A stretch of DNA of 64,000 nucleotides from Pseudomonadota bacterium (GTDB taxonomy: Bacteria; Pseudomonadota; Gammaproteobacteria; Steroidobacterales; Steroidobacteraceae), in assembly GCA_021779535.1 (NCBI GenBank), contig JAJYAM010000003.1, positions 23,501-87,500 of the forward strand, given 5' to 3'. Every line of letters starts with the position of its first letter. The stretch's first letter is position 1. Under the pieces are notes generated by a model that searched no databases, was not told where the DNA came from, and was given only the letters and a program-made list of their open reading frames with translations. The position numbers and the translations under genes are program-made. This document shows, piece after piece, positions 26,192-40,560 of this stretch.

Positions 26192-26985
26192 ACCTCGGCG
26201 CCTACGTGGACGGCATCGGCGTGCTCGGACCCGGCTTGCCGGACTGGCGTGCGGCCGCGCGGATCTTGCGCGACGCCGGCGGCTATCGGCCGGCCGTGAG
26301 CGAATTGCCGGCGCCATCGATCCTCCCGGTCGCGGAACGGCGGCGCACCGGACGCGTCGTCCGGCTCGCGCTCGCGGTCGCGGTCGAGGCGGTTCGCGGC
26401 GCCGCGCTCGATCCGGCGCACCTGCCGAGCGTGTTCACCTCGTCCGGCGGCGATGGCGCGAATTGCCACGAGATCTGCACCACGCTCGCCGGACCGCAGC
26501 GCGAGCTGTCGCCGACCCGTTTCACGAACTCCGTGCACAATCTCGTCGCCGGTTACTGGAGCATCGCGGTGGGCGCGATGCGCCCGTCGCAGACCCTGTG
26601 CGCGTACGACGCGAGCTTCGCGGCCGGCCTGCTCGAGGCGCTCGTCGGCATCGCGGTCGAGCCCGAACCGGTGCTCCTGGTCGCGTACGACGCACCGTAT
26701 CCGCAACCGCTGCACGCGACGCGGCCGATCACGGCGGAATTCGGCGTCGCGCTGGTGCTCACCCCCGAACGGGGCGCCCGCAGCGTCGCGCGAATCGAGG
26801 CGACGGTCGCGGCGGACGCGGCCCAGGCTCTCGGCGATGCGCAGCTCGAGGCGCTGCGCCGGGGCGTGCCGGCCGCGCGGAGCCTCCCGCTGCTCGCGGC
26901 GCTCGCGGGCGGGTTGCCGCAGGTGACGCAGCTGGAATACCTCGATGCGACCGCGCTGCGCGTGCAGGTGGACCCGTGCGGCTAG
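26188..26985 (+). CDS. Cys-less ketosynthase-like partner (chain-length-factor type)
   Basis: A 265-residue protein matching the N-terminal half of ketosynthases. The region that should hold the nucleophile reads LCAYDASFAAGLLEA, where no Cys is at the active-site position. There is no HGTGT or KGxTGH segment either. Such short, inactive ketosynthase relatives pair with the active enzyme in aryl polyene systems and probably act like a chain-length factor. It is coupled to the active ketosynthase by ATGA, and the dehydratase start lies inside its last codons (overlap of ten bases), which supports a fixed stoichiometry of the complex. Confidence 0.85.
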   Translation: MNLGAYVDGIGVLGPGLPDWRAAARILRDAGGYRPAVSELPAPSILPVAERRRTGRVVRLALAVAVEAVRGAALDPAHLPSVFTSSGGDGANCHEICTTLAGPQRELSPTRFTNSVHNLVAGYWSIAVGAMRPSQTLCAYDASFAAGLLEALVGIAVEPEPVLLVAYDAPYPQPLHATRPITAEFGVALVLTPERGARSVARIEATVAADAAQALGDAQLEALRRGVPAARSLPLLAALAGGLPQVTQLEYLDATALRVQVDPCG

Positions 26986-27440
26986 ATCGCGAGGCCATCG
27001 CCAGCCGCGTGCCGCATTCAGGCGGGATGTGCCTGCTCGACGAAGTCCTGGACTGGAACGCACAGCGCATTCGATGTCGCAGCGACAGCCATCGGCGCGC
27101 CGGGAACCCGCTGCGCGCCGCCGGGCGGCTCGGCGCCGCGTGCGCGGTCGAGTATGCGGCGCAAGCGGCGGCGCTGCACGGCGCGCTGCTGTGCGAGGCG
27201 GGAGGGTCGGCCCGGTTGCCGCTCGCGCCGGGACGGCTCGCGAGCGTCCGCGACCTGCGGCTGCGGATCGCGCGGCTCGACGACGTCCCGCACCGCCTGT
27301 GGTGCGAGGTGGTGCTGGTCGCGAGCGACGCGAGCCTCCGCCAGTACGCGTTCGAGGTCGGCGACGGGCACGCTTCGGTGCCGTGGGTCGCGGGCCGGTT
27401 GGCGATCGTGACCGCGCCGGCGGGGGAGGCGGCCGGATGA
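26976..27440 (+). CDS. ApeP-like 3-hydroxyacyl-ACP dehydratase
   Basis: A 154-residue hot-dog protein of the predicted 3-hydroxylacyl-ACP dehydratase group. The conserved start SRVPHSGGMCLLDEVLDW, with the His of PHSG and the acidic DE, is typical of the second dehydratase of aryl polyene loci. A second conserved segment is ACAVEYAAQAAALHGAL. It probably dimerises with the ApeI-like protein encoded earlier (19863-20204), as is known for the E. coli pair. The GTG at 26976 is chosen because the family sequence starts soon after. The stop overlaps the ketoreductase ATG (ATGA). Confidence 0.87.
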   Translation: MRLDREAIASRVPHSGGMCLLDEVLDWNAQRIRCRSDSHRRAGNPLRAAGRLGAACAVEYAAQAAALHGALLCEAGGSARLPLAPGRLASVRDLRLRIARLDDVPHRLWCEVVLVASDASLRQYAFEVGDGHASVPWVAGRLAIVTAPAGEAAG

Positions 27441-28168
27441 GCGAAACCATGCGCCGCGCGTTGGTCACCGGCGGGAGCGGCGCGATCGGCGCGGCGATCT
27501 GCCGGCGCCTCGCGGCCGCGGGCCGGGAAGTGTGGGTGCACGCACACCGCAACCTCGCCGCCGCGGAATCGGTCGTCGCCGCGATCCGGGCCGACGGCGG
27601 CCGGGCGCACGCGATCGCCTTCGACGTGACCGATGCCGCCGCGAGCCGCGCGGCGCTCGCGCCGCTGGTCGAAGACCGACCCGTGCAGATCCTGGTCAAC
27701 AACGCCGGGCTCCACGACGACGCGCCGTTCGCCGGGATGAGCACCGAGCAGTGGCACCGGGTGATCGACGTCTCCCTGAACGGATTCCATCACGTGACCC
27801 AGCCCGTGCTGTTGCCGATGATCCGCAGCCGCTGGGGCCGCATCGTGAACGTGACCTCGATCGCGGGGCTGCTCGGCAATCGGGGTCAGGTGAACTACGC
27901 GGCCGCGAAGGGCGCGCTGCACGCGGCGACCAAGGCGCTGTGTCTCGAGGTCGCGAGCCGCGGAGTCACCGTGAACGCGGTCGCGCCGGGCGTGATCGCG
28001 ACGCCGATGAGCGCCGCGGCGTTCGACGATGAGCGCATCGCGGCACTCGTGCCGATGCAGCGCGCGGGGCGAACGGACGAGGTCGCGAGCTTGGTCGGCT
28101 ACCTGGCGTCCGACGAAGCGTCGTACGTGACCGGCCAGGTGATCGCGGTCGGCGGCGGGCTCGGCTGA
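27437..28168 (+). CDS. 3-oxoacyl-ACP reductase, FabG-like (SDR)
   Basis: A 243-residue short-chain dehydrogenase. The cofactor motif is TGGSGAIG at about residues 11-18, the NAG motif is VNNAGLHDD near 87, and the catalytic residues are Ser in VTSIAG near 138 and Tyr/Lys in YAAAK near 154-158. It should reduce the 3-oxo group on the ACP-bound polyene before dehydration, using NAD(P)H. It is the last gene of the cluster and is coupled to the dehydratase. A 98-base gap with a -10-like box separates it from rimO. Confidence 0.92.
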   Translation: MSETMRRALVTGGSGAIGAAICRRLAAAGREVWVHAHRNLAAAESVVAAIRADGGRAHAIAFDVTDAAASRAALAPLVEDRPVQILVNNAGLHDDAPFAGMSTEQWHRVIDVSLNGFHHVTQPVLLPMIRSRWGRIVNVTSIAGLLGNRGQVNYAAAKGALHAATKALCLEVASRGVTVNAVAPGVIATPMSAAAFDDERIAALVPMQRAGRTDEVASLVGYLASDEASYVTGQVIAVGGGLG

Positions 28169-28223
28169 ATCGCGCCTGGGGCTCGCCGTGCAGGCCGGTG
28201 TCGGCGGCGGGCGCGATTTGCAT

Positions 28224-28229
28224 TACAAT
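28224..28229 (+). promoter_or_regulatory. candidate -10 box for rimO-slyD
   Basis: TACAAT lies 38 bases before the chosen rimO GTG and after the end of the aryl polyene operon. The flanking ten bases TTACAATGCG are identical to those in front of the TerC-family gene. No convincing -35 box is seen at 16-18 bases. Confidence 0.35.
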
Positions 28230-28266
28230 GCGCTCCCCGTTCGGCCATCGTTCCCGCCCCTCCCCC

Positions 28267-29631
28267 GTGAAAGCCCCGTCCCGCAAGACCCCGAAAGTCG
28301 GGTTCGTGAGCCTCGGCTGCCCGAAGGCACTCGTCGATTCGGAGCGGATCCTGACCCGGCTGCGCGCGGAAGGCTACGAGGTCGCCTCGACCTACCGTGC
28401 CGCGGACCTGGTCGTCGTGAACACCTGCGGCTTCATCGACGCCGCGGTCGAGGAGTCGCTCGACGCGATCGGCGAAGCGCTCGCCGAGAACGGCAAGGTG
28501 ATCGTGACCGGCTGTCTCGGTGCGCGGCCCGAGCGCATCCTCGAACGCCACCCCGGGGTGCTCAAGGTCACCGGGCCGCAGCGTTACGAGGAGGTCGTCG
28601 CGACGGTGCACGAGCACCTGCCACCGCAACACGAGCCGTTCCTCGACCTGATCCCCGCGCAGGGCGTGCGCCTGACGCCGCGCCACTACGCTTATTTGAA
28701 GGTCTCCGAGGGCTGCAACAACCGCTGCAGCTTCTGCATCATCCCGGCGATGCGCGGCCGTCTCGCGAGCCGCCCGCTCGCGGACGTGTTGCAGGAGGCC
28801 GAGGCGCTCGCGCGCGCCGGCGTCAAGGAGATCCTGGTGATCTCCCAGGATACCAGCGCGTACGGGGTGGACCTGAAGTACCCGCCGGCGACCTGGCGCG
28901 GACGGGCGTGGCGCACGCGCTTTCACGACCTTGCCGCGGCGCTCGGCGAGCTCGGCGTCTGGATCCGGCTGCACTACGTGTACCCGTATCCGCACGTCGA
29001 CGGGGTGATCGAGCTGATGGCCGAGGGCCGCGTGTTGCCCTATCTCGACGTCCCGTTCCAGCACGCGAGCGCGCGCGTCCTGAAGCGGATGCGCCGACCC
29101 GCCGCGGCCGAGAACACCCTCGAGCGCATCGCCGCGTGGCGCACGGCGGTTCCCGACCTCGCGATCCGCAGCACCTTCATCGTCGGCTTCCCGGGCGAGA
29201 CCGAGCGCGACTTCGAGGAGCTGCTCGACTGGGCGCGTGCCGCGCAACTCGACCGGGTCGGCTGCTTCGAGTACTCGGCGGTCGAGGGCGCCGCGGCGAA
29301 CGATCTCGGCCAGCCGTCGGTACCCGCCGAGGTCAAGGCCGAGCGCCGCCGCCGGTTCATGGAGGCGAGCGCCGCGATCAGCGCCGCGCGGCTCGCACGC
29401 CGGCGCGGGCGACGCCTGCAAGTCCTGGTCGATCGGATCGAGGGCGACGTCGCGATCGCGCGGTCGAGCGCCGATGCGCCGGAAATCGACGGCGTCGTGC
29501 GGATCGCGGCCGGCGGCCGGCTCGCGATCGGCTCGTTCGTCGATGTCGAGGTCACCGGCACCGACGCGTACGACCTCGACGCACGCATCATCACCCCGCC
29601 GGACCGGGTCCGGCCTACGTCCGGAGAGTAA
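28267..29631 (+). CDS. rimO: ribosomal protein S12 methylthiotransferase RimO
   Basis: A 454-residue radical SAM enzyme that adds a methylthio group to Asp of ribosomal protein S12. The N-terminal UPF0004 domain has the three Fe-S Cys residues Cys18 (SLGCPKA), Cys54 (NTCGFID) and Cys83 (TGCLGA). The radical SAM cluster is Cys150, Cys154 and Cys157 in [14 protein letters not shown] domain forms the last ~65 residues. Alignment from memory with E. coli RimO supports the GTG at 28267; an in-frame ATG at 28228 lies on the putative promoter and would add 13 residues. The slyD gene starts four bases after the stop. Confidence 0.95.
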   Translation: MKAPSRKTPKVGFVSLGCPKALVDSERILTRLRAEGYEVASTYRAADLVVVNTCGFIDAAVEESLDAIGEALAENGKVIVTGCLGARPERILERHPGVLKVTGPQRYEEVVATVHEHLPPQHEPFLDLIPAQGVRLTPRHYAYLKVSEGCNNRCSFCIIPAMRGRLASRPLADVLQEAEALARAGVKEILVISQDTSAYGVDLKYPPATWRGRAWRTRFHDLAAALGELGVWIRLHYVYPYPHVDGVIELMAEGRVLPYLDVPFQHASARVLKRMRRPAAAENTLERIAAWRTAVPDLAIRSTFIVGFPGETERDFEELLDWARAAQLDRVGCFEYSAVEGAAANDLGQPSVPAEVKAERRRRFMEASAAISAARLARRRGRRLQVLVDRIEGDVAIARSSADAPEIDGVVRIAAGGRLAIGSFVDVEVTGTDAYDLDARIITPPDRVRPTSGE

Positions 29632-29635
29632 ACCC

Positions 29636-30118
29636 ATGGAAGTCAACGCCGATCGTGTCGTCACGATTCACTACACGCTGCGCAACGACGCGAACGAGGT
29701 CCTCGACAGCTCCTCGGGCGGCGAGCCGCTCGCGTACATCCAGGGCCACGGCAACATCGTCTCAGGACTGGAAAGGGCGCTCGAGGGTCGGCGGAGCGGC
29801 GACCGCTTCTCGGTGACGGTACCGCCGGCGGAAGGCTACGGCGTGCGCGATCCGGCGCTGGTGCAGCGCCTGCCGCGGCGAGCGCTGCAAGGGGCCGGCG
29901 AGATCCAGCGCGGCATGCAGTTCCAGGCGCGCGATCAGAACGGCGTGCGCGTGTTCACCGTGACCGGGGTCGCGGGCGACATGGTCACTCTCGACGGCAA
30001 TCACCCGCTCGCCGACCAGAACCTGAATTTCGAGATCGAGGTCGTCGACGTGCGCGAAGCGACCGCCGAGGAGCTCGAGCACGGTCACGTGCACGGCGCG
30101 GGCGGACATCACCACTAG
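29636..30118 (+). CDS. slyD: FKBP-type peptidyl-prolyl isomerase, SlyD-like
   Basis: A 160-residue FKBP-type isomerase. The order of segments is that of SlyD: an FKBP half (VVTIHYTLRND...PLAYIQGHGNIVSGLERALEG), an inserted chaperone flap (about 73-125), the rest of the FKBP fold (GNHPLADQNLNFEIEVVDV), and a His-rich tail (GHVHGAGGHHH) that can bind nickel or other metals. The tail is shorter than in E. coli. It is a cytoplasmic folding helper and metal chaperone by family. GGAGAG lies inside the rimO stop region and serves as its ribosome site, so rimO and slyD form an operon. Confidence 0.92.
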   Translation: MEVNADRVVTIHYTLRNDANEVLDSSSGGEPLAYIQGHGNIVSGLERALEGRRSGDRFSVTVPPAEGYGVRDPALVQRLPRRALQGAGEIQRGMQFQARDQNGVRVFTVTGVAGDMVTLDGNHPLADQNLNFEIEVVDVREATAEELEHGHVHGAGGHHH

Positions 30119-30195
30119 CCGGGGGCCCCGGCATCCGGATGGCGGTGCCGGACGTCGCCTGAATTCGACATAAGCGGGCTCGGTCGCGCGGCGCC

Positions 30196-30224
30196 TTTCC
30201 GGCCCGCGCTCCCCGGTGCATAAT
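30196..30224 (+). promoter_or_regulatory. candidate promoter for the PilZ and tandem UvrA-like genes
   Basis: TTTCCG at 30196-30201 and CATAAT at 30219-30224 are spaced by 17 bases. The pair sits about 40 bases before the PilZ gene, after slyD. The match to sigma-70 boxes is moderate. Confidence 0.33.
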
Positions 30225-30261
30225 GATCACGCTTCCCGGATCTCGCGAAGAGGCGCCACGC

Positions 30262-30523
30262 ATGGAACGTCGTTTGCACACCCGTCACCGCGCGCGTACG
30301 ACCGTATACGTCGTGATGCCGGGCCGTAAGGGCCGGATCTGCAGGGCGCAGAACCTGAGCGCGAGCGGCGTGTTCGTCGAGACCCGCAACCTCGGCTTGC
30401 GCAAGGGGCAACACGTCGAACTCGCGTTCGCGATCAACCTGGGGCTCGTGACCAAGATCCACCGGCGCACCGCGGTCGTCGCGCACGTGACGCACGGCGG
30501 CACCGGGCTGATGATGGAACAGT

Positions 30524-30537
<14 letters not shown>
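30262..30537 (+). CDS. PilZ domain protein (cyclic di-GMP binding)
   Basis: A 91-residue single-domain PilZ protein. The cyclic di-GMP binding motif is visible as the N-terminal Arg-rich ERRLHTRHRAR (RxxxR type) and the later NLSASG (D/NxSxxG type). There is no further domain, so it likely acts as an adaptor. The ATG at 30262 is preferred to one at 30223, because the latter falls on the -10-like box and the motif begins right after 30262. The last 14 bases overlap the start of the tandem UvrA-like gene, hinting at co-transcription, though a functional link is not obvious. Confidence 0.8.
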
Positions 30538-35975
<5,438 letters not shown>

Positions 35976-35983
<8 letters not shown>

Positions 35984-37748
35984 CAACGCCAAATCGCTGG
36001 TCGCCGGATTGTTCCTCGCGGTGCTCGCCGCGTGGTGCGTCGGCCTGTTCGCGCGCGCGTACTGGACCCCGGACGAGCCGCGCGAAGCCGATCTGGCGTG
36101 GCGCATGAGCTGGCAGGCGCAGAAGTCCGTGCCGCTGCTCGCGGGGACCCCGTTCTGCGAGAAGCCGCCGCTCACCTACTGGCTCGCGGGCGCCGCGATG
36201 CGCGCGTTCGGTCGATCGGCCTGGGCCGCGCGCCTGCCGAACCTGCTGTACGCGCTGATCACCGCGCTCGCGACCTACCTGCTCGCGCGGCGCGCCGCGG
36301 GGCCGCTCGCGGCCGCGGCGAGCGCCGCCGCGGTGTCGACCTTTCTGCTCGCGTACCAGGTCGCGATCTGGCTCGCGACCGACGCGCCGTTGCTCGCGGC
36401 CGTCGCCGTCGCGCTGCTCGGCGCATACCAAGGATTCTATGCCCGCCGCACCGCCGAGCGGCTGCGCGGCTACACGCTGATGCACGTCGCGGTCGCGGTC
36501 GGCTTTCTCGCGAAGAGCGGCGCGGCCTGGATGGTTCCGGCGCTCGCGCTCGCGACGCTGATCGTGTGGGAGCGACGCTGGCGGGAACTGGGGCGGTGGG
36601 AACTGTACGTCGGCCTGATCGCGCAGGTCGCGGTGATCGGCCTGTGGGTGGACGCGGTCTACCGCGGCCACGACGGACCGGCGCACCTGCGGGTCTTCTT
36701 CTGGGACAACCTGGTCGGCCGATTCACGAAGGTGGCCGCCCCGACGGGCTTGCAGTACACGACCGGACACCGGAACTACCTCGGCAAGTACCTCGTCGAG
36801 CTGCCGCTGTACCTGTGGCCGTGGCCGCTGCTGGTCGCGGCCGCGGTGCGGCGCGCCTGGCGGGAACGCGCGGCGCGCCCCGAGGCGCTGCGCGCGGTGC
36901 GATTCGCGCTCGCGTGCCTCGTGCCGACCCTCGCGTTGCTGTCGGTCGCCGCGACCGCCCGCGACATCTACTTCGCGCCGGCGCTGCCGGGCGCCGCGCT
37001 GCTGCTCGGCTGGTGGGTGCGAACCGCCTCCGCGGCGCCGGATCGGTGGGATCGGGGCGCGGTGCGCGCAACGGCGGCGATGCTGATGCTCGCGAGCGCG
37101 GCGGCGGCCGCCGCCGCCGCGCTGGTCGGTTACGAGGCGTGGCCGGCGCTGCCGTCGCGGCTCGCGTACGTCGTGATTTGCGGTGCCGGCGTGGTGGCCG
37201 CGGCCGCGCTCGCGCGGCGCGGCTACGCGCTCGCCGGCGCCCGGCTGCCGGCTGCGCTCGCGGCCCTGCTCGTCGCGTACTGCGCGCTGTGCGTGCTGCC
37301 CGCGACGCAGATCTATCCGCAGGTCGACCGTTGGCACGACCTGCGGTCGGTCGGCCGGGCGCTGCGCGCCGATCTCGACGGCGCGCCGCTCGCGCTGATC
37401 GGCGCCGACGAGACCACCCGGGCCTGGGTCGATCTGTACACGACCGTGCACGTGGCGCGCGTCGCGGCGCCGCTCGGCGCGCGGCGGCTGGAGCGGCTGC
37501 GGGCGGCCGCGCTCGCGGATCCGCGGGAGCGCTTCCTCGTGCAACTCGGCGGCCGGGTTTGGCCGCCACGCATCGTCGCGCTCGCGCGCGCGTTCGGGAT
37601 CCATCCGCACGGCCACGGGAACGGTGTCCCCGCGTGGGTCGGTCCCGCGGACCTCGTCGTCGAAAAGATCTATGCGTTGCCGTTCGGGAGACGCTACGCG
37701 TTGCTGCGGCCGGCCGCGGCGACGCGCTCGAACAGCGCTTCGTACTGA
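35976..37748 (+). CDS. ArnT-like GT-C glycosyltransferase (family 39/83), polytopic
   Basis: A 590-residue integral membrane glycosyltransferase. About ten hydrophobic segments lie in the first ~450 residues. The first extracytoplasmic loop holds the acidic motif WTPDEPREADL (Asp33, Glu34, Glu37, Asp39) typical of PMT/ArnT enzymes, which use a lipid-linked sugar donor in the periplasm. Also present is the KPPLTYWLAG stretch. Transfer of an amino sugar to lipid A is the ArnT reaction, but no other arn genes are here, so the acceptor is open. The GTG start overlaps the end of the UvrA-like gene by eight bases. The last 55 bases overlap the convergent glgA gene. Confidence 0.85.
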
Positions 37749-39169
37749 AGGATCTGGCGCCCCCAGGAGAAGTCCTCCGCCATCGCATTGCGCATCAGTC
37801 GCCGCCAGGCGGTCGGGTCGCGGTACCAGTCGAGCGTCGTGTCGAGCGCCCACGCAACCGCCGTGGCGTCGTAGTCATTGAACACGCAGCCGGTGCCGGC
37901 GCCGGTCGCCGGATCGAAAGGGGTCACGGTGTCGGCCAGGCCGCCGGTGCGATGGACGATCGGGATCGTGCCGTAACGCAGGCTGTACATCTGGTTCAAG
38001 CCGCACGGCTCGTAGCGCGACGGCATCAGGAACGCGTCGCTCCCGGCCTCGATCGCGTGCGCCCGGGCTTCGTCGTAGCCGTGGTGGAACGCGAAGCGTC
38101 CTGGGAAACGGCGGCCCATCGCGTCGAAGAACTCGGCGTAACGCGCATCGCCGGCGCCGAGCACCACGAACGCGCACTCGCCGCGCTCGAGGAAACCCGG
38201 CAGCGCCTCGATCAGCAAATCGATCCCCTTCTGCTCCGTGAGCCGTCCGACCATGCCGATCAGCGGCACGCCGGATTCGATCGCGAGCTCCGCGAGCTCG
38301 ATCAGCGCGCGTTTGTTCGCGGCCTTGCCGTCGAGGTGCGCCGGATCGAAATGCGCGCGCAGGTACGGATCGACGCGCGGATCCCATTCGGTGTAGTCGA
38401 CGCCGTTCAGAATGCCGACGACCTCGTCCGGCCGCGCTCGCAGCGCATCCTGCAACCCCGCACCGAGCGGCGCCGAGCGGATCTCGCGCGCATAGGTCGG
38501 GCTCACGGTCGTGACCGCGTCGGCGTGGCGGATCCCCGTCTTCAGCGCGTTGACGAAGCCGCGCGCGAGATCCGCCGGGTCGAGCAGCGCCTCGTTCGCG
38601 CCGAGGGCGAGGTCGCCGAGCGCGGTGGACGGCATGTAGCCCTGATAACCGATGTTGTGGATCGTCAACACGGTCCGCGAGCCGGCGAAGATCCGGTCCC
38701 AGCCGTAGACCGTTCGCAGCAGCAGCGGCAACAACGCCGCGTGCCAGTCGTTGCAGTGGAACACGTCCGGCGCGAAACCGAGTCGCTGGCAGGATTCGAT
38801 CACCGCGCGCGTGTACAGCAGGAATCGCCGATACTCATCGGCGTCCTCGGTGTAGTAGGAGCGTCGATCGAACATCGCCGGGCAGTCGATGAAGTACGCC
38901 GGGACGTCGGTGCCCGGCAGCGCCGCGGTGCGCAGCGAGAACTCGTAACGGATGCCGCCGAGCGACACCGGCACCTGCGCGGCCTCGGGCACCTCGGCGA
39001 ACCTCCAGCCCGCGCCCCGAACCGCGCGATAGAGCGGCAGGAACGGCCGCACGTCGTGGCCTCGCCGCGCGAATTCCCGGGCCAACGCGCCGGCGACGTC
39101 CGCGAGACCGCCGGTCTTCGCGAACGGCACCATCTCGGCGGACAACAGGCAAATCTTCAGCGGCGGCAC
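37694..39169 (-). CDS. glgA: glycogen synthase GlgA (ADP-glucose type)
   Basis: A 491-residue family 5 glycosyltransferase that elongates glycogen from ADP-glucose. The donor-binding motif K-T-G-G-L is at residues 18-22 (PFAKTGGLADVAGAL). The second Rossmann domain has GMVGRLTEQKGIDLL and the conserved SRYEPCGLNQMYSLRYGTIPIV around residues 380-410. The GTG start at 39169 is chosen by homology (PPLKICLLSAEMVPF), because no good ATG is nearby. It is divergent from glgC, with 119 bases between the starts, and convergent with the ArnT-like gene with a 55-base overlap. Confidence 0.95.
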   Translation of the reverse strand: MPPLKICLLSAEMVPFAKTGGLADVAGALAREFARRGHDVRPFLPLYRAVRGAGWRFAEVPEAAQVPVSLGGIRYEFSLRTAALPGTDVPAYFIDCPAMFDRRSYYTEDADEYRRFLLYTRAVIESCQRLGFAPDVFHCNDWHAALLPLLLRTVYGWDRIFAGSRTVLTIHNIGYQGYMPSTALGDLALGANEALLDPADLARGFVNALKTGIRHADAVTTVSPTYAREIRSAPLGAGLQDALRARPDEVVGILNGVDYTEWDPRVDPYLRAHFDPAHLDGKAANKRALIELAELAIESGVPLIGMVGRLTEQKGIDLLIEALPGFLERGECAFVVLGAGDARYAEFFDAMGRRFPGRFAFHHGYDEARAHAIEAGSDAFLMPSRYEPCGLNQMYSLRYGTIPIVHRTGGLADTVTPFDPATGAGTGCVFNDYDATAVAWALDTTLDWYRDPTAWRRLMRNAMAEDFSWGRQILQYEALFERVAAAGRSNA

Positions 39170-39288
39170 ACCGCGAGTGTAACAAACGACGACCGGCGAA
39201 ACCTGATGCGCGCCCGGGACGACTGTGGCAGTCTCTCGGGATCGGGAAGGAGCAAGGGGTCCGCTCCGCAGAGCGCGAGGCAGCCACG

Positions 39289-40560
39289 ATGGCACACGAG
39301 CATTCCGCCCGGAACAACACCGGTCGATACGTGAGTCGACTGACGAGCGGCACGCTCGCGGTCGTGATGGCCGGTGGCCGCGGCGAGCGTCTCAAGGGGC
39401 TCACCGAGCATCGCTGCAAGCCCGCGACGCCGTTCGGCGGCAAGTTCCGGATCGTCGACTTCGTGCTGTCGAACTGCGTGAATTCCGGCATCCGTCAGAT
39501 CGCGGTGCTCACGCAATACAAGTCGCAGTCGCTGATCCAGCACGTGCAGCGGGGATGGGGCTATCTTCGCGGCGAGCTCGGCGAATTCATCGAGCTGATT
39601 CCGGCGCAACAACAGATCGGCGAGTGCTGGTACCGCGGCACCGCGGACGCGGTGTACCAGAACCTCGAGTTCATCCGGGGTCACCACCCGACGCACGTGC
39701 TGGTGCTCGCGGGCGACCATATCTACAAGATGGACTACGGTCCGATGATCGCCTATCACGAGCAATGCGAGGCGGCGATCACGGTCGGCGTGGTCGACGT
39801 GCCGGTCGAACGGGCGAGCGAGTTCGGCATCGTCACGACGGACGATACCAATCGGGTCGTGAAGTTCACCGAGAAGCCGCGCGACCCGGACCCGATTCCC
39901 GGCCGCCCGGGACTCGCGCGCGCGTCGATGGGAATCTACGTGATCGGGACCGATCGTCTGGAAAAGATGTTGACCGACGATTCCGCCGATCCGGGCAGCA
40001 GCCACGACTTCGGCAAGAACATCCTTCCGCCGGCGATCGATCGGATGCGGGTATTCGCGTACCCGTTCTACGACGTGGAGACCCGGGCACAGAGCTATTG
40101 GCGCGACGTCGGCAACCTGGACGCGTTCTACGAAGCGAACATGGAACTCATCGCGGTGAACCCCGAGCTGAACGTCTACGATCAGCAATGGCCGATCTGG
40201 ACCTATCAGGCACAACAGCCCCCGGCGAAATTCGTGTTCGACGAGGACGGCCGGCGCGGCATGGCGGTGAATTCGATGACCGCCGGCGGCTGCATCATCT
40301 CCGGCGCGCACATCTCGCGGTCGCTCTTGTCGACGGATGTTCGCGTGGACGAAGGCTCGCGCGTCGAGGATTCCGTGATCCTGCCGTCGGTCTCGATCGG
40401 CCGTCGTTGCGCGATCCGTCGCTGCATCATCGACGAGCACTGCGTGATCCCCGACGGGATGCGGATCGGATTCGACCCGGCGACGGACGCCGAGCGTTTC
40501 GCGATCACGCCCGGGGGCGTGGTGCTGGTCACGGCCGGTACGATGCGGGAGAAGCGCTGA
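39289..40560 (+). CDS. glgC: glucose-1-phosphate adenylyltransferase GlgC
   Basis: A 423-residue ADP-glucose pyrophosphorylase that commits glucose-1-phosphate to glycogen. Visible motifs are the N-terminal pyrophosphorylase signature AGGRGERLKGLTEHRCKPA with the following PFGGKFRIVDF, the GTADAV stretch near residue 118, and KFTEKP near 193. The C-terminal left-handed beta-helix repeats run from about residue 330 (GCIISGAHISRSLL... CAIRRCIIDEHCVI). Length matches the family. It is divergent from glgA. No branching enzyme, phosphorylase or debranching gene lies here, so the rest of the pathway must be elsewhere. The 3' end overlaps the convergent family 9 glycosyltransferase gene by 32 bases. 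Confidence 0.95.
   Translation: MAHEHSARNNTGRYVSRLTSGTLAVVMAGGRGERLKGLTEHRCKPATPFGGKFRIVDFVLSNCVNSGIRQIAVLTQYKSQSLIQHVQRGWGYLRGELGEFIELIPAQQQIGECWYRGTADAVYQNLEFIRGHHPTHVLVLAGDHIYKMDYGPMIAYHEQCEAAITVGVVDVPVERASEFGIVTTDDTNRVVKFTEKPRDPDPIPGRPGLARASMGIYVIGTDRLEKMLTDDSADPGSSHDFGKNILPPAIDRMRVFAYPFYDVETRAQSYWRDVGNLDAFYEANMELIAVNPELNVYDQQWPIWTYQAQQPPAKFVFDEDGRRGMAVNSMTAGGCIISGAHISRSLLSTDVRVDEGSRVEDSVILPSVSIGRRCAIRRCIIDEHCVIPDGMRIGFDPATDAERFAITPGGVVLVTAGTMREKR

Larger units (their letters stand above)
16565..28168 (+). other. aryl-polyene-type biosynthetic gene cluster (13 genes)
   Basis: Thirteen plus-strand genes form one block: PlsC-type acyltransferase, glycosyltransferase, ACP, AMP ligase, FabZ-like dehydratase, LpxL-like acyltransferase, LolA-like protein, MMPL exporter, NodB-type deacetylase, ketosynthase, Cys-less ketosynthase, ApeP-like dehydratase and ketoreductase. 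Eight junctions are four-base ATGA or GTGA overlaps and several others are only a few bases apart. This set is the core of aryl polyene/xanthomonadin-type pigment loci, which make a polyunsaturated aryl chain anchored in the outer membrane. Not seen here are an aromatic ammonia-lyase or chorismatase for the starter, a second ACP, a thioesterase and a methyltransferase. These could be elsewhere in the genome. Confidence 0.85.

Noticed and set aside
30120..30136. GC palindrome CCGGGGGCCCCGG after slyD as a terminator
   Set aside because: The palindrome has almost no loop and no T-run behind it, so a functional terminator is not supported.
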